DNA of 64,000 nt from Ruminococcus sp. (GTDB lineage: Bacteria > Bacillota > Clostridia > Oscillospirales > Ruminococcaceae): contig NZ_JAFUAG010000027.1 in NCBI RefSeq assembly GCF_017464355.1, positions 1 to 64,000 of the forward strand. The letters are read 5' to 3'. The notes beneath the pieces were generated by a model, which did no database searches, was not told the origin of the DNA, and worked only from the letters and a program-made list of their open reading frames with translations. Below are positions 1 through 7,940 of the stretch, in pieces (the first letter of the stretch is position 1; every line of letters begins with the position of its first letter). Both the position numbers and the translations under genes were made by a program.

Positions 1-30
1 ACTGTGCTTCTTGTGCTATACTATTCATGG

Positions 31-104
31 AACAACTCTCTTTTCATGATATTTTTGTTTTTGTTAGCACTTAACATTATATCATATTGAGAGTTGTTTT
101 TCTA
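31..104 (-). promoter_or_regulatory. Promoter with nested inverted repeat for a gene left of the window
   Basis: On the minus strand a TATAAT (76-81) lies 17 bp from a weak TAGAAA -35 (99-104). The promoter is covered by a nested dyad: AACAACTCTC (31-40) with GAGAGTTGTT (89-98), and ATGATAT (46-52) with ATATCAT (79-85). GTTAGCACTTAAC (63-75) in the centre contains one half of a CIRCE-like site (TTAGCACT). The target gene would lie outside the window to the left, so its identity is unknown. Confidence 0.45.
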
Positions 105-162
105 TTTTGGGTGTCTATGATCTATTGTATCATAACATTTTCAAAATTTTTTTCAGAAAAAA

Positions 163-188
163 GCCGCAGACCCCGAAAGACCTGCGGC
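163..188 (-). terminator. Terminator of citrate synthase gene
   Basis: GCCGCAG (163-169) pairs with CTGCGGC (182-188). On the minus strand the hairpin is followed by a T run, just beyond the citrate synthase stop. Confidence 0.8.
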
Positions 189-213
189 GGATATTCCATA
201 AATTTACAGCCTG

Positions 214-1560
214 TTACCTTTCGGTTATGGGCACATACTCCCGTTCCCTGGCAACAGCCTTGTATGCAGGCCTGATTATGCGCTTGCCTGTAACAAGCTC
301 CTCGAAGCGGTGTGCGCACCAGCCGGGCATTCTTGAAACAGCAAACATAGGTGTGAACAGATCCTGGGGTATGCCCAGCATCCTGTAAACAAAGCCTGAA
401 TACATATCAACGTTTGCACACATAGCCTTGTCGCTGCCCTTGACCTTCAGGAACAGCTCGGGGGTCAGGCGCTCGATAGTTTCCAGCAGGTGGTATTCCT
501 TCTCGAACTCTGTGCCCTCAGCCATGCGCTTTGCGTTGGCCTTGAGTATAACTGCTCTCGGGTCGGAAAGGGTGTACACCGCATGACCCATGCCGTAGAT
601 GAGCCCTGTCTTGTCAAAAGCTTCCTTATTGAGTATCTTGGTCAGGAAGTCAGCTACCTCGCCCTCATCTTCCCAGTTGGAAACGTTGGCCTTTACACAC
701 TCATGCATAGCGGATACCTTTATATTCGCACCGCCGTGCTTGGGTCCCTTAAGTGAACCGATAGCTGCCGAATAAGCAGAATAAGGGTCAGTGCCCGAGG
801 AAGTCAGCACACGGCAGGCAAAGGTCGAGTTGTTGCCGCCGCCATGCTCAGCGTGGAGCATCATCAGCAGGTCAAGGAGCTTTGCCTCTTCATCGGTGAA
901 CTGTCTGTCGGGACGTATAGCCGCCAGTATCATTTCAGCAGTGCTGTGGTTGGGATCCAGGGGGTGCAGGAACATGGTCTGGTTGTCGAATGTCCTCTTC
1001 TTCACCTGGTAAGCCAGTGTCATGATGTAGGGCAGCTTTGATATTATGGAGATAGCCGTTGCCATTTCATATTCGGGCGAACGGTTCTCGGGGTTGTCAT
1101 CGTAGGAATAGAGCGCCAGTATGGAACGGGACATCTTGTTCATGATATCCTTTGAGGGCGCCTTAAGTATCATATCCGAGAAAAAGTCCGCAGGAAGAGG
1201 ACGGTTCTCAGCTATCATCTGGCGGAAAGCAGCCAGCTCGGTGCTGTTGGGCAGCTCGCCGAGCAGCAGCAGATATACCACCTCTTCAAAACCGAAGCGG
1301 TTCTCCTTTACGGCATTGCCCACCAGATCGTTTATGTTATAGCCGCGGTAGATAAGCTGTCCCTCGATAGGCATTTTTTCGCCTTCGTTGACCACATATC
1401 CGTGAACGTTACAGATGTTAGTAAGGCCTGCGGTAACACCTGTACCGTCGGCATTTCGCAGTCCTCTCTTAACGCTGTATCTGTCGTAGAACTTAGGGTC
1501 GATCGTATTGTTTGATACGAACTGCTGGCAGAGCAGCTTCCTCGCTGTATCGTTTACCAT
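214..1560 (-). CDS. gltA: Citrate synthase
   Basis: Condenses oxaloacetate and acetyl-CoA to citrate in the cytoplasm; in an anaerobe this probably feeds 2-oxoglutarate and glutamate synthesis. The 448-aa product has the expected full length. It contains the catalytic-histidine region HAEHGGGNNSTFACR, the GPKHGGAN segment, the GMGHAVYTLSDPRA block and the C-terminal SRMPGWCAHRFEE signature of Si-type synthases. It is monocistronic, with its own consensus promoter (1595-1623) and a terminator. No aconitase or isocitrate dehydrogenase gene is adjacent. A 2-methylcitrate synthase activity cannot be excluded from sequence alone, but nothing in the context (no prpB or prpD) points to it. Confidence 0.95.
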   Translation of the reverse strand: MVNDTARKLLCQQFVSNNTIDPKFYDRYSVKRGLRNADGTGVTAGLTNICNVHGYVVNEGEKMPIEGQLIYRGYNINDLVGNAVKENRFGFEEVVYLLLLGELPNSTELAAFRQMIAENRPLPADFFSDMILKAPSKDIMNKMSRSILALYSYDDNPENRSPEYEMATAISIISKLPYIMTLAYQVKKRTFDNQTMFLHPLDPNHSTAEMILAAIRPDRQFTDEEAKLLDLLMMLHAEHGGGNNSTFACRVLTSSGTDPYSAYSAAIGSLKGPKHGGANIKVSAMHECVKANVSNWEDEGEVADFLTKILNKEAFDKTGLIYGMGHAVYTLSDPRAVILKANAKRMAEGTEFEKEYHLLETIERLTPELFLKVKGSDKAMCANVDMYSGFVYRMLGIPQDLFTPMFAVSRMPGWCAHRFEELVTGKRIIRPAYKAVAREREYVPITER

Positions 1561-1594
1561 TGTGCTTCATCTCACTTTCATTACGTATTCTGTA

Positions 1595-1623
1595 ATTATA
1601 GCACATTTCGGCTTTTTTGTCAA
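1595..1623 (-). promoter_or_regulatory. Sigma-A type promoter of gltA
   Basis: On the minus strand TTGACA (1618-1623), a 17-bp spacer and TATAAT (1595-1600): a perfect consensus, about 35 bp upstream of the start codon. Confidence 0.85.
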
Positions 1624-1693
1624 TAATCAGGCAGCGTCCCTGTGTGAACAAAGAGAAAATAATATTTGATGATCTTTTTTTAGTCCGCGGCTA

Positions 1694-1722
1694 TTGACAA
1701 ATGCTGAAATTTGTTGCATAAT
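1694..1722 (+). promoter_or_regulatory. Promoter of small dockerin gene
   Basis: TTGACA (1694-1699), 17 bp, CATAAT (1717-1722). It leaves a leader of about 70 nt before the ATG at 1802. Confidence 0.7.
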
Positions 1723-1801
1723 ATACATAAGGAAAGAGCTATTTTTGTTGATTTTTTGTTAAATAATGTTAAAACACAAAAATTCTTTAGGAGGTATCAC
1801 T

Positions 1802-2359
1802 ATGAAAAAACTAATATCATTCATAACAGCCCTGAGCCTTTGCACAGCTTTCGCTTTACCCTCCTTTGCCGAAAATGTTGAAGACCCCGATATGATCGCA
1901 TATCATCGTGTGCTTGGAGATGTCAATGGTGACGGAGAGACCAATGTTACCGATATAAATCTTATGAATGCCCATGTAAAAGGGATAAGGGCACTTGATG
2001 AAGCACAGCAAAGACGTGCAGATATAGTCAGCACTGAGGGCGGGATAATAGATGTCACAGACCTGTCAAGGCTGACGGCATATGTCAAGGGCATAAGCGG
2101 AGAAAAGGACGCTGCGTGGAACGCTTTCCTGAAGGTACATAATTTCATACAGGAAAACGGACTGCACGCTTTGATATACTATGGTATATATGATGGCCGC
2201 GCAGACTTCTCAGTAGACATTGACGGAAGTGTCTATCTTTACGAACAACCCGAGGAGATAATGGAAAGACACGGCCAGCGGGCATACGATAGATTAGAGG
2301 AGTTTATGGAGAAAAACGGTATCTCCGAATACCTGTCTGTCATGGCTACAGATGAATAA
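1802..2359 (+). CDS. Small secreted dockerin-containing protein
   Basis: The start at 1802 is chosen because AGGAGGT lies 6-7 nt upstream; an earlier in-frame ATG at 1766 has no ribosome site. The 185-aa product begins with a signal peptide (MKKLISF...ALPSFAE). It then has two dockerin-type calcium-binding repeats, GDVNGDGETNVTD near residue 38 and a diverged second copy IVSTEGGIIDVTD, each followed by a helix ending VKGI. The C-terminal 75 residues match no domain I recognise. Dockerins dock proteins onto cohesins of a cellulosome scaffold outside the cell. The dockerin sits at the N-terminus, the second repeat has lost most of its Ca-binding residues (ST-EGG), and no catalytic domain is visible. 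It may therefore be a regulatory or structural component rather than a glycoside hydrolase. Confidence 0.8.
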   Translation: MKKLISFITALSLCTAFALPSFAENVEDPDMIAYHRVLGDVNGDGETNVTDINLMNAHVKGIRALDEAQQRRADIVSTEGGIIDVTDLSRLTAYVKGISGEKDAAWNAFLKVHNFIQENGLHALIYYGIYDGRADFSVDIDGSVYLYEQPEEIMERHGQRAYDRLEEFMEKNGISEYLSVMATDE

Positions 2360-2366
2360 AAACATA

Positions 2367-2399
2367 AATACCCGTCGGGCACACTGCCTGACGGGTATT
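2367..2399. terminator. Bidirectional terminator between convergent genes
   Basis: AATACCCGTCGGGCA (2367-2381), loop CAC, then a 15-nt partner (2385-2399) with one wobble. It serves the dockerin gene on the plus strand and the metallopeptidase on the minus strand. Confidence 0.85.
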
Positions 2400-2417
2400 A
2401 TCATTTTTGGCATATCT

Positions 2418-3128
2418 TCATTCATCTTCATCTGAGTTTATGCGCATACTTCCCCTTATGCTGCGCCAGTCGGGGCAGTATTTTTCTACCAGCCCCCAGA
2501 AAGCACTGCTGTGATCCATGTGTACCAGGTGTGACAGCTCGTGTATGCACACATAGTCGATATGCGCCTTTGAGTAGGTGACTACCTTGTAATTTATGGA
2601 GATGTTCCCCTTTGAATTGCACCGCCCCCAGCTGGCGCTCAGGTCCTTCACGGTGACTTTTTTCGGGTACAGCCCCATAAGTGCGGTCAGCCGCTGCATA
2701 CTCTCGGTTATCTCACGGTCGGCAGTTTCTATGATGAAGGTCTGCACCTGCCTTGCCATGTATTCACGGGAGCTGTCGCTGCACACCGCCACCAGCAGTT
2801 TGCCGTCCTCTGTCTTAGGGCGGAAATATCTGTCAGACTTCACCGCGGTGATAGTCAGCCATTCTCCCAGCAGCCTCATCTGCTCCCCGTCCTCAAATCT
2901 GCGGGGCAGCCCCGAGGACTTTGCTGAAAGCTCCAGATTTTTCTCTATCCACTCCAGGTGCCCCTCGATGAATTTCCTGATATCATCGGCGCTTGCCCGT
3001 TCAGGCACCCTGACCGTCAGCCTGCCCTCGTTTATGGCAAGGGCGGCCGTCCTGCGCCTGCCCCTGTCAAGGGTGAACTCTATCCGCTGACCGTCAGCGG
3101 CGGTGATGTAAGTATTTACCTTACCCAC
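2418..3128 (-). CDS. YgjP-like M48-type metallopeptidase (DUF45)
   Basis: About 236 aa if translation starts at the GTG at 3128, which I prefer. That codon lies 2 nt after the stop of the upstream SH3 gene and has a GGGAG site; the longer reading from 3179 would overlap that gene by 50 bp. The C-terminus holds the zinc motif HELSHLVHMDHSSAFW (HExxH with a third histidine) followed by YCPDW, the hallmark of the YgjP/DUF45 family of putative soluble zinc peptidases. Substrates of this family are not well established. It is the second gene of an SH3 protein-peptidase pair, but the two functions are not obviously linked. Confidence 0.85.
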   Translation of the reverse strand: MGKVNTYITAADGQRIEFTLDRGRRRTAALAINEGRLTVRVPERASADDIRKFIEGHLEWIEKNLELSAKSSGLPRRFEDGEQMRLLGEWLTITAVKSDRYFRPKTEDGKLLVAVCSDSSREYMARQVQTFIIETADREITESMQRLTALMGLYPKKVTVKDLSASWGRCNSKGNISINYKVVTYSKAHIDYVCIHELSHLVHMDHSSAFWGLVEKYCPDWRSIRGSMRINSDEDE

Positions 3129-3129
3129 C

Positions 3130-3669
3130 TTACTGCTCCCAGGGAGGAAGAACTGTCTGGAAATCAGACAGATAGTCACGGTAGATGTAGCCTGTCAGCT
3201 GACCGTCAGTGCCAAGGAAAGTCACCTTGACATAGCCGTTGTCCTCATAGCCCAGCACCGTTACGGCCACACCGGGGGTCATGCAGACGATGTTCTCGGC
3301 TTCGTTGGAGGGCTGGGTGTGCAGATAGGCATACTCGGTTATATACTTGGTGCCCAGGCTCTCCGCAGCTGAACTGTCAGCGGAGGAACTGTCTGCCCCA
3401 CTGTCAGCAGAGGTCACTTCCATGCCGCTTTCATCGGTGACAACAGCGGGCGCGGTGGTGGTGGCCGCTGTTGTTTCAGCAGGCTTAGGCTCGGTGACGT
3501 TGGTGTTTATGGTGGCAGTGTCCAGGCCTGCAGGTGCGGTCTCGGAGTTGCTGGCGAAGACCACCTTCCCCACAATGAACACCATGCATATGACGAATAT
3601 GCCCGCCACCACCACAGAAGCAATGCTGACGCCCCTGCGTGCCCCTGCGGAATTATTTTCTTTATCCAT
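3130..3669 (-). CDS. Membrane-anchored SH3-domain protein
   Basis: A 179-aa protein with a short cytoplasmic N-terminus, one transmembrane segment (about residues 14-38, VSIASVVVAGIFVICMVFIV) and a low-complexity Thr/Ala/Ser linker (about 50-105). It ends in a bacterial SH3 (SH3b) domain (TKYITEYAYLHTQPSNEAENIV...VTVLGYEDNGYVKVTFLG...GYIYRDYL). SH3b domains usually bind peptidoglycan or other wall material, so an extracytoplasmic wall-associated role is inferred. It has its own promoter (3735-3763) and is followed immediately by the YgjP-like peptidase gene. Confidence 0.75.
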   Translation of the reverse strand: MDKENNSAGARRGVSIASVVVAGIFVICMVFIVGKVVFASNSETAPAGLDTATINTNVTEPKPAETTAATTTAPAVVTDESGMEVTSADSGADSSSADSSAAESLGTKYITEYAYLHTQPSNEAENIVCMTPGVAVTVLGYEDNGYVKVTFLGTDGQLTGYIYRDYLSDFQTVLPPWEQ

Positions 3670-3734
3670 AAAGATACTCCTTCACATGAATGCATTGTAA
3701 ATAGTATGCGCCGAAAACTCAGCACTATCATAAT

Positions 3735-3763
3735 ATTATAATCCATTTGCCCGAAAATGTCAA
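3735..3763 (-). promoter_or_regulatory. Promoter of SH3-protein/metallopeptidase operon
   Basis: Minus strand TTGACA (3758-3763), 17 bp, TATAAT (3735-3740). Confidence 0.8.
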
Positions 3764-3800
3764 CATGGGTCGGAAAAACAAAAATGGCAGGATATCGGGC

Positions 3801-3829
3801 TTGCAATTTTTGCGCTGATGTGTTATAAT
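3801..3829 (+). promoter_or_regulatory. Promoter of dockerin/transglutaminase gene
   Basis: TTGCAA (3801-3806), 17 bp, TATAAT (3824-3829). The leader to the ATG at 3904 is about 68 nt. Confidence 0.75.
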
Positions 3830-3903
3830 GAAAAATTGGATATAGAAAGATATGATCCTGCAAAGAAAGGAAACAGCTGACTAATATCTGGGAGGAGAAA
3901 GAA

Positions 3904-5376
3904 ATGAAAAAACTGTCAGGGAAAGCACTGGCTGCCGCGGCAGCTGCTGCTATACTGATGTCACAGCTGACAGCCTTTGCTGCCAACGAAGAAACAGGCG
4001 GCGAAGATGATGCTGCTGTCAAGGAAATAGCTGTGAGCGATGATGAAGCTGCCACCGCTGACGAGGATACCACCTCCGATGAGGATGCCACCGACGGTGA
4101 AGCGACTACCGAAGAAGAGGACTATGCCAGAGGCGATGTCAACAATGACGGTGAACTGAACGTAACAGATGTGGTCAAGGTCGCAGCCTATGTAAAGGGA
4201 CTGGCAGGTCTGTCACCCAAGGCTGAAAAGGCCGCCGATGTAAATTACAGCGGCGATATAAACATCACCGACCTTGCTATGTTGGCAGCCGAGGTCAAGG
4301 GCATACGCCCCATGAACTGGATAGAACTGCTGGACGACGTGGCAGACAGCGATGTTGTCAGCGCACCAAAGAACTACACTAAGCTCAGCGATATCTTCAC
4401 CGAAAGAAAAGATGTGTCTATGAGCTGGGATGCTGTGGGCGATGCTTCGGGCTATGTTGTGACCTGCGTCAAAAACGGTGCGGAAACCAACATCTCTATG
4501 ACGACAACTACAAATTCCGCAGTGATCCCCGCATATAAGCTGGAGGGTGCAAATTATGCCACCATAAGGGTAAAGCCTTTCAAATACTGCAATACCGAAA
4601 CAAGGCAGGCAGTAAGGACATTTATGGACGGCTATGAGGAGGACATTTTCATAAGGCCTGCCGCTGTCAGCGGAAACATCGGGGTGACACAGGTGCCAAA
4701 GTCCGTTACGCTCAGCTGGTCTGCTGCTGCGGACGCTGATGCCTACGAGGTGCGCTACAGCGTTGACGGCAAGAACGAGCTGTTCATAAAGACCAGCACT
4801 CTCACCTGCACCATGCAGGTACAGCCCGATAAGGATTACAGCTTCTGGGTGACACCCGTAAGCGAAGCAAAGCGGGGCGGTGAGACCGTTTCAATGTCGG
4901 CAGACAGTTCTGCGAAGACAGATGTCCACACCCTGCCCTACTACGAGAAAGCCGCTAAAAAGCTTGACCAGGTGGGCTGGAACCTGGAGTCCGCATTCTA
5001 CTGGTGCAGCCACTCGCTGCCCTATGTGTATACCAATCAGGACGGTTCCATGGGCATGGAATGGTATGCGAACTACGGCTTCAACAACGGCTGCGGCAAC
5101 TGCTATGTAATGGCAGCCTGCTTCTGTGAGATGGCCAAGATGCTGGGCTATGATGCCCACCAGATCGCGGGCAACACCATAAACAGGTACAATGCCCCCC
5201 ACGACCATTCATGGGTAGAGATAGACAACTACAACGGCACAGGCCAGACCTATATCTTTGACCCTGATTTCACCCTTGAATTCGGCTACAACGGCTTTGC
5301 ATTGCAGTACGGCATATCAAAGCCCTCACTCAATTACGACTACTACGGCAAGTTCTTCAAGAGAAGGATAAGCTGA
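3904..5376 (+). CDS. Secreted dockerin - FN3-like - transglutaminase-like protein
   Basis: 490 aa. A signal peptide (residues 1-28, ending TAFAAN) is followed by an acidic Glu/Asp/Thr linker. Next come two dockerin repeats (GDVNNDGELNVTD near residue 78 and DVNYSGDINITD near 115), two fibronectin-III-like beta domains (about 170-350), and a C-terminal transglutaminase-like fold. The apparent Cys-His-Asp triad of that fold is NGCGNCYVMA (Cys), APHDHSWVEI (His) and YIFDPDF (Asp). The protein is exported and probably attaches to a cohesin. The transglutaminase-like domain could be a protease or a cross-linking enzyme. No carbohydrate-active domain is present. The next gene, a lipoprotein, follows after a short gap and is probably co-transcribed. 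Confidence 0.85.
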   Translation: MKKLSGKALAAAAAAAILMSQLTAFAANEETGGEDDAAVKEIAVSDDEAATADEDTTSDEDATDGEATTEEEDYARGDVNNDGELNVTDVVKVAAYVKGLAGLSPKAEKAADVNYSGDINITDLAMLAAEVKGIRPMNWIELLDDVADSDVVSAPKNYTKLSDIFTERKDVSMSWDAVGDASGYVVTCVKNGAETNISMTTTTNSAVIPAYKLEGANYATIRVKPFKYCNTETRQAVRTFMDGYEEDIFIRPAAVSGNIGVTQVPKSVTLSWSAAADADAYEVRYSVDGKNELFIKTSTLTCTMQVQPDKDYSFWVTPVSEAKRGGETVSMSADSSAKTDVHTLPYYEKAAKKLDQVGWNLESAFYWCSHSLPYVYTNQDGSMGMEWYANYGFNNGCGNCYVMAACFCEMAKMLGYDAHQIAGNTINRYNAPHDHSWVEIDNYNGTGQTYIFDPDFTLEFGYNGFALQYGISKPSLNYDYYGKFFKRRIS

Positions 5377-5398
5377 TCTGAACATGGAGGAAAAGAGA

Positions 5399-6205
5399 AT
5401 GATGAACATGAAGAGAATAAGTGCTTTTGCACTGGCTGCCATTATGGCGGCAAGCTTTGCTGCCTGCGGCGACACAGAAGCTCCCGCTGAGGAGAAGAAG
5501 GCCACAGAAACAACGACTACTACAGCTGTATCAGAGGAAAGTGCCCCTGAAAGCGAAGCTGAGAGCGCGGCAGAGAGCGAAGCTGAAAGCAAGGCAGAGA
5601 CTGAGTCCAAGGCTGAGAAAGAGGAAGCTGTAAAGTACATCGGCGAAGCTGACGGCGAGAAAAGCACCTACTCCATAAGCCTGACAAACGGCACCGAGCA
5701 GGATATCATCTCGGTGGCTGTGGGCTTTAACGGTGATCTCGGCGAGAACCTGCTGCCCGGGGGCGAGGACTTTGCTGCCGCTGAAACAAGAGCGCTGAAC
5801 ATCTCACCTGAGTCTGCCCAAGGACTTCAGATAGAGTTTGTCACCAAGGGCGAGAAGACTTTTGTTCTGCACGAAGTTCCCGTGACTGAAATGAAGTCTG
5901 CCGAGATAAGACTTATGGACGAGTACGCTTTCATCGTGTATGTAAACAAGGTCGGCGAAAGCGTTGATACCATGGAGGCGGAAGCTGAGGCCGCCAAGGA
6001 GGCTGCAAAGGACGACGACAACAACATTGTCAATGCCCAGACAGAACCCGAGCCTCAGCCCGAACCCGAGCCTGAACCTGAGCCGGAGCCCGAGCCTCAG
6101 CCGGAGCCTGAGCCTGAGCCGGAGCCCCAGCCCGAGCCTGTTGAACCTGAAGCTCCCGCAGACCCCAACCAGGGCTGCCTGAGCGATGATGACATAATCT
6201 TCTGA
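5399..6205 (+). CDS. Lipoprotein with Pro-Glu repeat tail
   Basis: The start at 5399 is supported by GGAGG 8 nt upstream; an ATG at 5384 overlaps that site. The product is 268 aa. The signal sequence ends in a lipobox (AASFAAC), so the protein should be lipid-anchored on the outer face of the membrane. It has a Glu/Ala/Ser-rich spacer, a central beta-rich region (about 80-190) of unknown family, and a C-terminal (EP)n/(QP)n repeat from about 218 to 250 that would span the cell wall as a stiff rod. Its stop overlaps the start of the acyltransferase (TGATG at 6203-6207), so the two are translationally coupled. The function is not recognisable. Confidence 0.7.
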   Translation: MMNMKRISAFALAAIMAASFAACGDTEAPAEEKKATETTTTTAVSEESAPESEAESAAESEAESKAETESKAEKEEAVKYIGEADGEKSTYSISLTNGTEQDIISVAVGFNGDLGENLLPGGEDFAAAETRALNISPESAQGLQIEFVTKGEKTFVLHEVPVTEMKSAEIRLMDEYAFIVYVNKVGESVDTMEAEAEAAKEAAKDDDNNIVNAQTEPEPQPEPEPEPEPEPEPQPEPEPEPEPQPEPVEPEAPADPNQGCLSDDDIIF

Positions 6206-7281
6206 TGGGCGGCGAGACAAAAAAGAGCAGGATACTTTACATGAGCCGAATGAAAGCAGTGGCCTGCGTGGCCGTGGTCATACTCCACGGGTGCTTTCTT
6301 TCAAAGGGCTTTGTAAGGGACAGCCTGCCGAAGACCACTGTATTGCAGATAGTGCGCAGCCTGATGACCTGGTCGGTGCCATGCTTTGTCATGGTGACAG
6401 GTGCGCTGCTGCTTGAGCCGAAAAAGGAGCTGGGCTTCAAAAAGATACTGGGCAGGTATCTGGTGAGAATGGTCATAGCGCTGGTGGGCTTTATGGAGCT
6501 TATCCAGGTGTACGACCACGCTGTGTACAATAAGGACTTCACGGGACAGCACCTGATAGACGGCCTGAAAAATGCAGTTTTCACCATAACCGAAAAAGGC
6601 ACCGTATGGTCCCATACCTGGTACCTGTACCTGATGATATCAATATACCTCATGCTGCCTGTTTACCGCATGGTGACAAGGTCTGCCAAAAAAGAGGAAC
6701 TGCGTTACCTGACGTTGGTTTACTTCCTGTTCAACTCACTGCTGTGGGCGGGGCAGGTATTGTCGGGCAGGACCACGGGATTTTATCTCATGGTCTACAC
6801 CATATACCCCCTGTTCCTGTTCATGGGCTACTGCCTGCACACAGGTGTTATAAAGCTTGGCAGGGCGGCAGGCTGCGTTCTTTTCCTGCTGGGTGAAGGT
6901 CTGCTGGGGTGGCTTACCTATGTAAGGCTGCACACCGCTGATGAACAGTTTTCAGCGAACCTGGCTTCGGTGCTGGATTCCTACGCTGCCCCCATGATAG
7001 TCATGGCTGCGGTGGGCGCCTATGCCCTCTTCAAAAGCTTTGACAGCGAAAAGGAGATACCCGTCCTTGACAAGGCAGCTGCCGAACTGGATAAATGTTC
7101 CTTCGGCATATATCTTCTGCACATCATGGTCTACAAGCACATCTTCGGCTATATGCATTTTGACCCCTTTGCCCACGGCGGCTTCGGTATGCTGGCACTG
7201 GTCATGCTGGCGGCGCTGGCCGTTTCCTACGGGGTGACAAGGCTGCTGAAATTTGTGCCCTTTGTGAAGAATATCATATAA
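6205..7281 (+). CDS. Membrane acyltransferase, acyltransferase-3 family
   Basis: 358 aa with about ten hydrophobic segments. The family hallmarks are an N-terminal RMKAVACVAVVILHG (the conserved Arg and His of the acyltransferase-3/WecH/OafA group), PCFVMVTGALLL in helix 2, and a C-terminal SFGIYLLHIMVYKH. These enzymes transfer acetyl or succinyl groups to exported glycans, teichoic acids or peptidoglycan. The start codon overlaps the stop of the Pro-Glu lipoprotein gene, so the pair may act together at the cell surface. The acceptor cannot be deduced. A terminator follows at 7293-7331. Confidence 0.88.
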   Translation: MGGETKKSRILYMSRMKAVACVAVVILHGCFLSKGFVRDSLPKTTVLQIVRSLMTWSVPCFVMVTGALLLEPKKELGFKKILGRYLVRMVIALVGFMELIQVYDHAVYNKDFTGQHLIDGLKNAVFTITEKGTVWSHTWYLYLMISIYLMLPVYRMVTRSAKKEELRYLTLVYFLFNSLLWAGQVLSGRTTGFYLMVYTIYPLFLFMGYCLHTGVIKLGRAAGCVLFLLGEGLLGWLTYVRLHTADEQFSANLASVLDSYAAPMIVMAAVGAYALFKSFDSEKEIPVLDKAAAELDKCSFGIYLLHIMVYKHIFGYMHFDPFAHGGFGMLALVMLAALAVSYGVTRLLKFVPFVKNII

Positions 7282-7292
7282 ACAGAATTTTC

Positions 7293-7331
7293 AAAGCCTG
7301 CACGGAGCTTTCTGCGCAGGCTTTGCTTTTA
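7293..7331 (+). terminator. Terminator after acyltransferase gene
   Basis: AAAGCCTGC (7293-7301) pairs with GCAGGCTTT (7316-7324), followed by a short T-rich stretch. Confidence 0.65.
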
Positions 7332-7337
7332 CCGAAA

Positions 7338-7436
7338 TCCCAATTTGGTTGTGTATTGTTTCCCCCGCCGAAGGCGGGGGAAACAATACGAAAAAAGCAA
7401 TTTCTGTATCATTAGCAATACACTTCAAAATTGGGA
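7338..7436 (-). repeat. Intergenic TCCC/GGGA repeat, long form with internal hairpin
   Basis: The ends are inverted: TCCCAATTT (from 7338) and AAATTGGGA (to 7436); the similarity extends inward over about 20 bp. The conserved core (GTATTGC...TGATACAG, read on the minus strand) is shared with copies at 12091, 13346 and 51922. Only this copy has an extra G+C-rich hairpin (CCCCCGCC/GGCGGGGG, 7362-7380) inserted just inside one end. It lies between the acyltransferase and NUDIX genes. Confidence 0.75.
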
Positions 7437-7456
7437 ATTACCGAAAGGAGGACAGC

Positions 7457-7939
7457 ATGGGAGAAGACATGACACTGCCCTGCGGGGAAGGCCTGGTCTC
7501 CGTGAGAGTGGGTGCCATAATAATGCGTGAGGGCAGGCTGCTCTTGGCGGGCAATGATAACTCGGATTACCTGTACACCGTAGGCGGAAGGGTGAAAATT
7601 GGCGAGAACGCCGAGGAAGCAGTGGTGCGGGAGGTCAGTGAGGAAACGGGCATAAGGCTGGAGACAGACCGCCTTTATGCAGTACACGAGAATTATTTCT
7701 ACGGCGATGCCCCCTCGAATATGGACAGGCTCATTTATGAGATAGCCTTTTTCTTCCTGATGAAGACCCCCGCTGACTTTGCACCTGTCAGCATGAGTTT
7801 TGCTGAGGGTGACAGCAGGGAACATATTGAATGGGTATATCCCGATACGGAGAAGAACATATATCCCGCTTTTTTCAGAAAGCTTGACCTCACGGACAAA
7901 AGCGTGAAGCATTATGTAACAGACGAAAGGAGAAACTGA
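7457..7939 (+). CDS. NUDIX hydrolase
   Basis: The start at 7457 follows AAAGGAGG; reading frames from 7349 run through the upstream repeat and are not used. The product is 160 aa. The Nudix box is complete: GGRVKIGENAEEAVVREV followed by SEETGI (GX5EX7REUXEEXGU), and binds Mg for hydrolysis of a nucleoside diphosphate linked to another moiety. The N-terminal strands (VSVRVGAIIMREGRLLLAG) are typical. The substrate cannot be assigned. It is the first of three tightly packed cytoplasmic genes (NUDIX, HIT, ASCH), all families that handle nucleotides or RNA, which suggests a small nucleotide-metabolism operon. Confidence 0.9.
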   Translation: MGEDMTLPCGEGLVSVRVGAIIMREGRLLLAGNDNSDYLYTVGGRVKIGENAEEAVVREVSEETGIRLETDRLYAVHENYFYGDAPSNMDRLIYEIAFFFLMKTPADFAPVSMSFAEGDSREHIEWVYPDTEKNIYPAFFRKLDLTDKSVKHYVTDERRN

Positions 7940-7940
7940 T

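Noticed and set aside
6040..6150. Short tandem repeat (GAGCCx)n as a possible non-coding minisatellite
   Set aside because: In-frame Glu-Pro repeat of the lipoprotein gene; explained by the protein.
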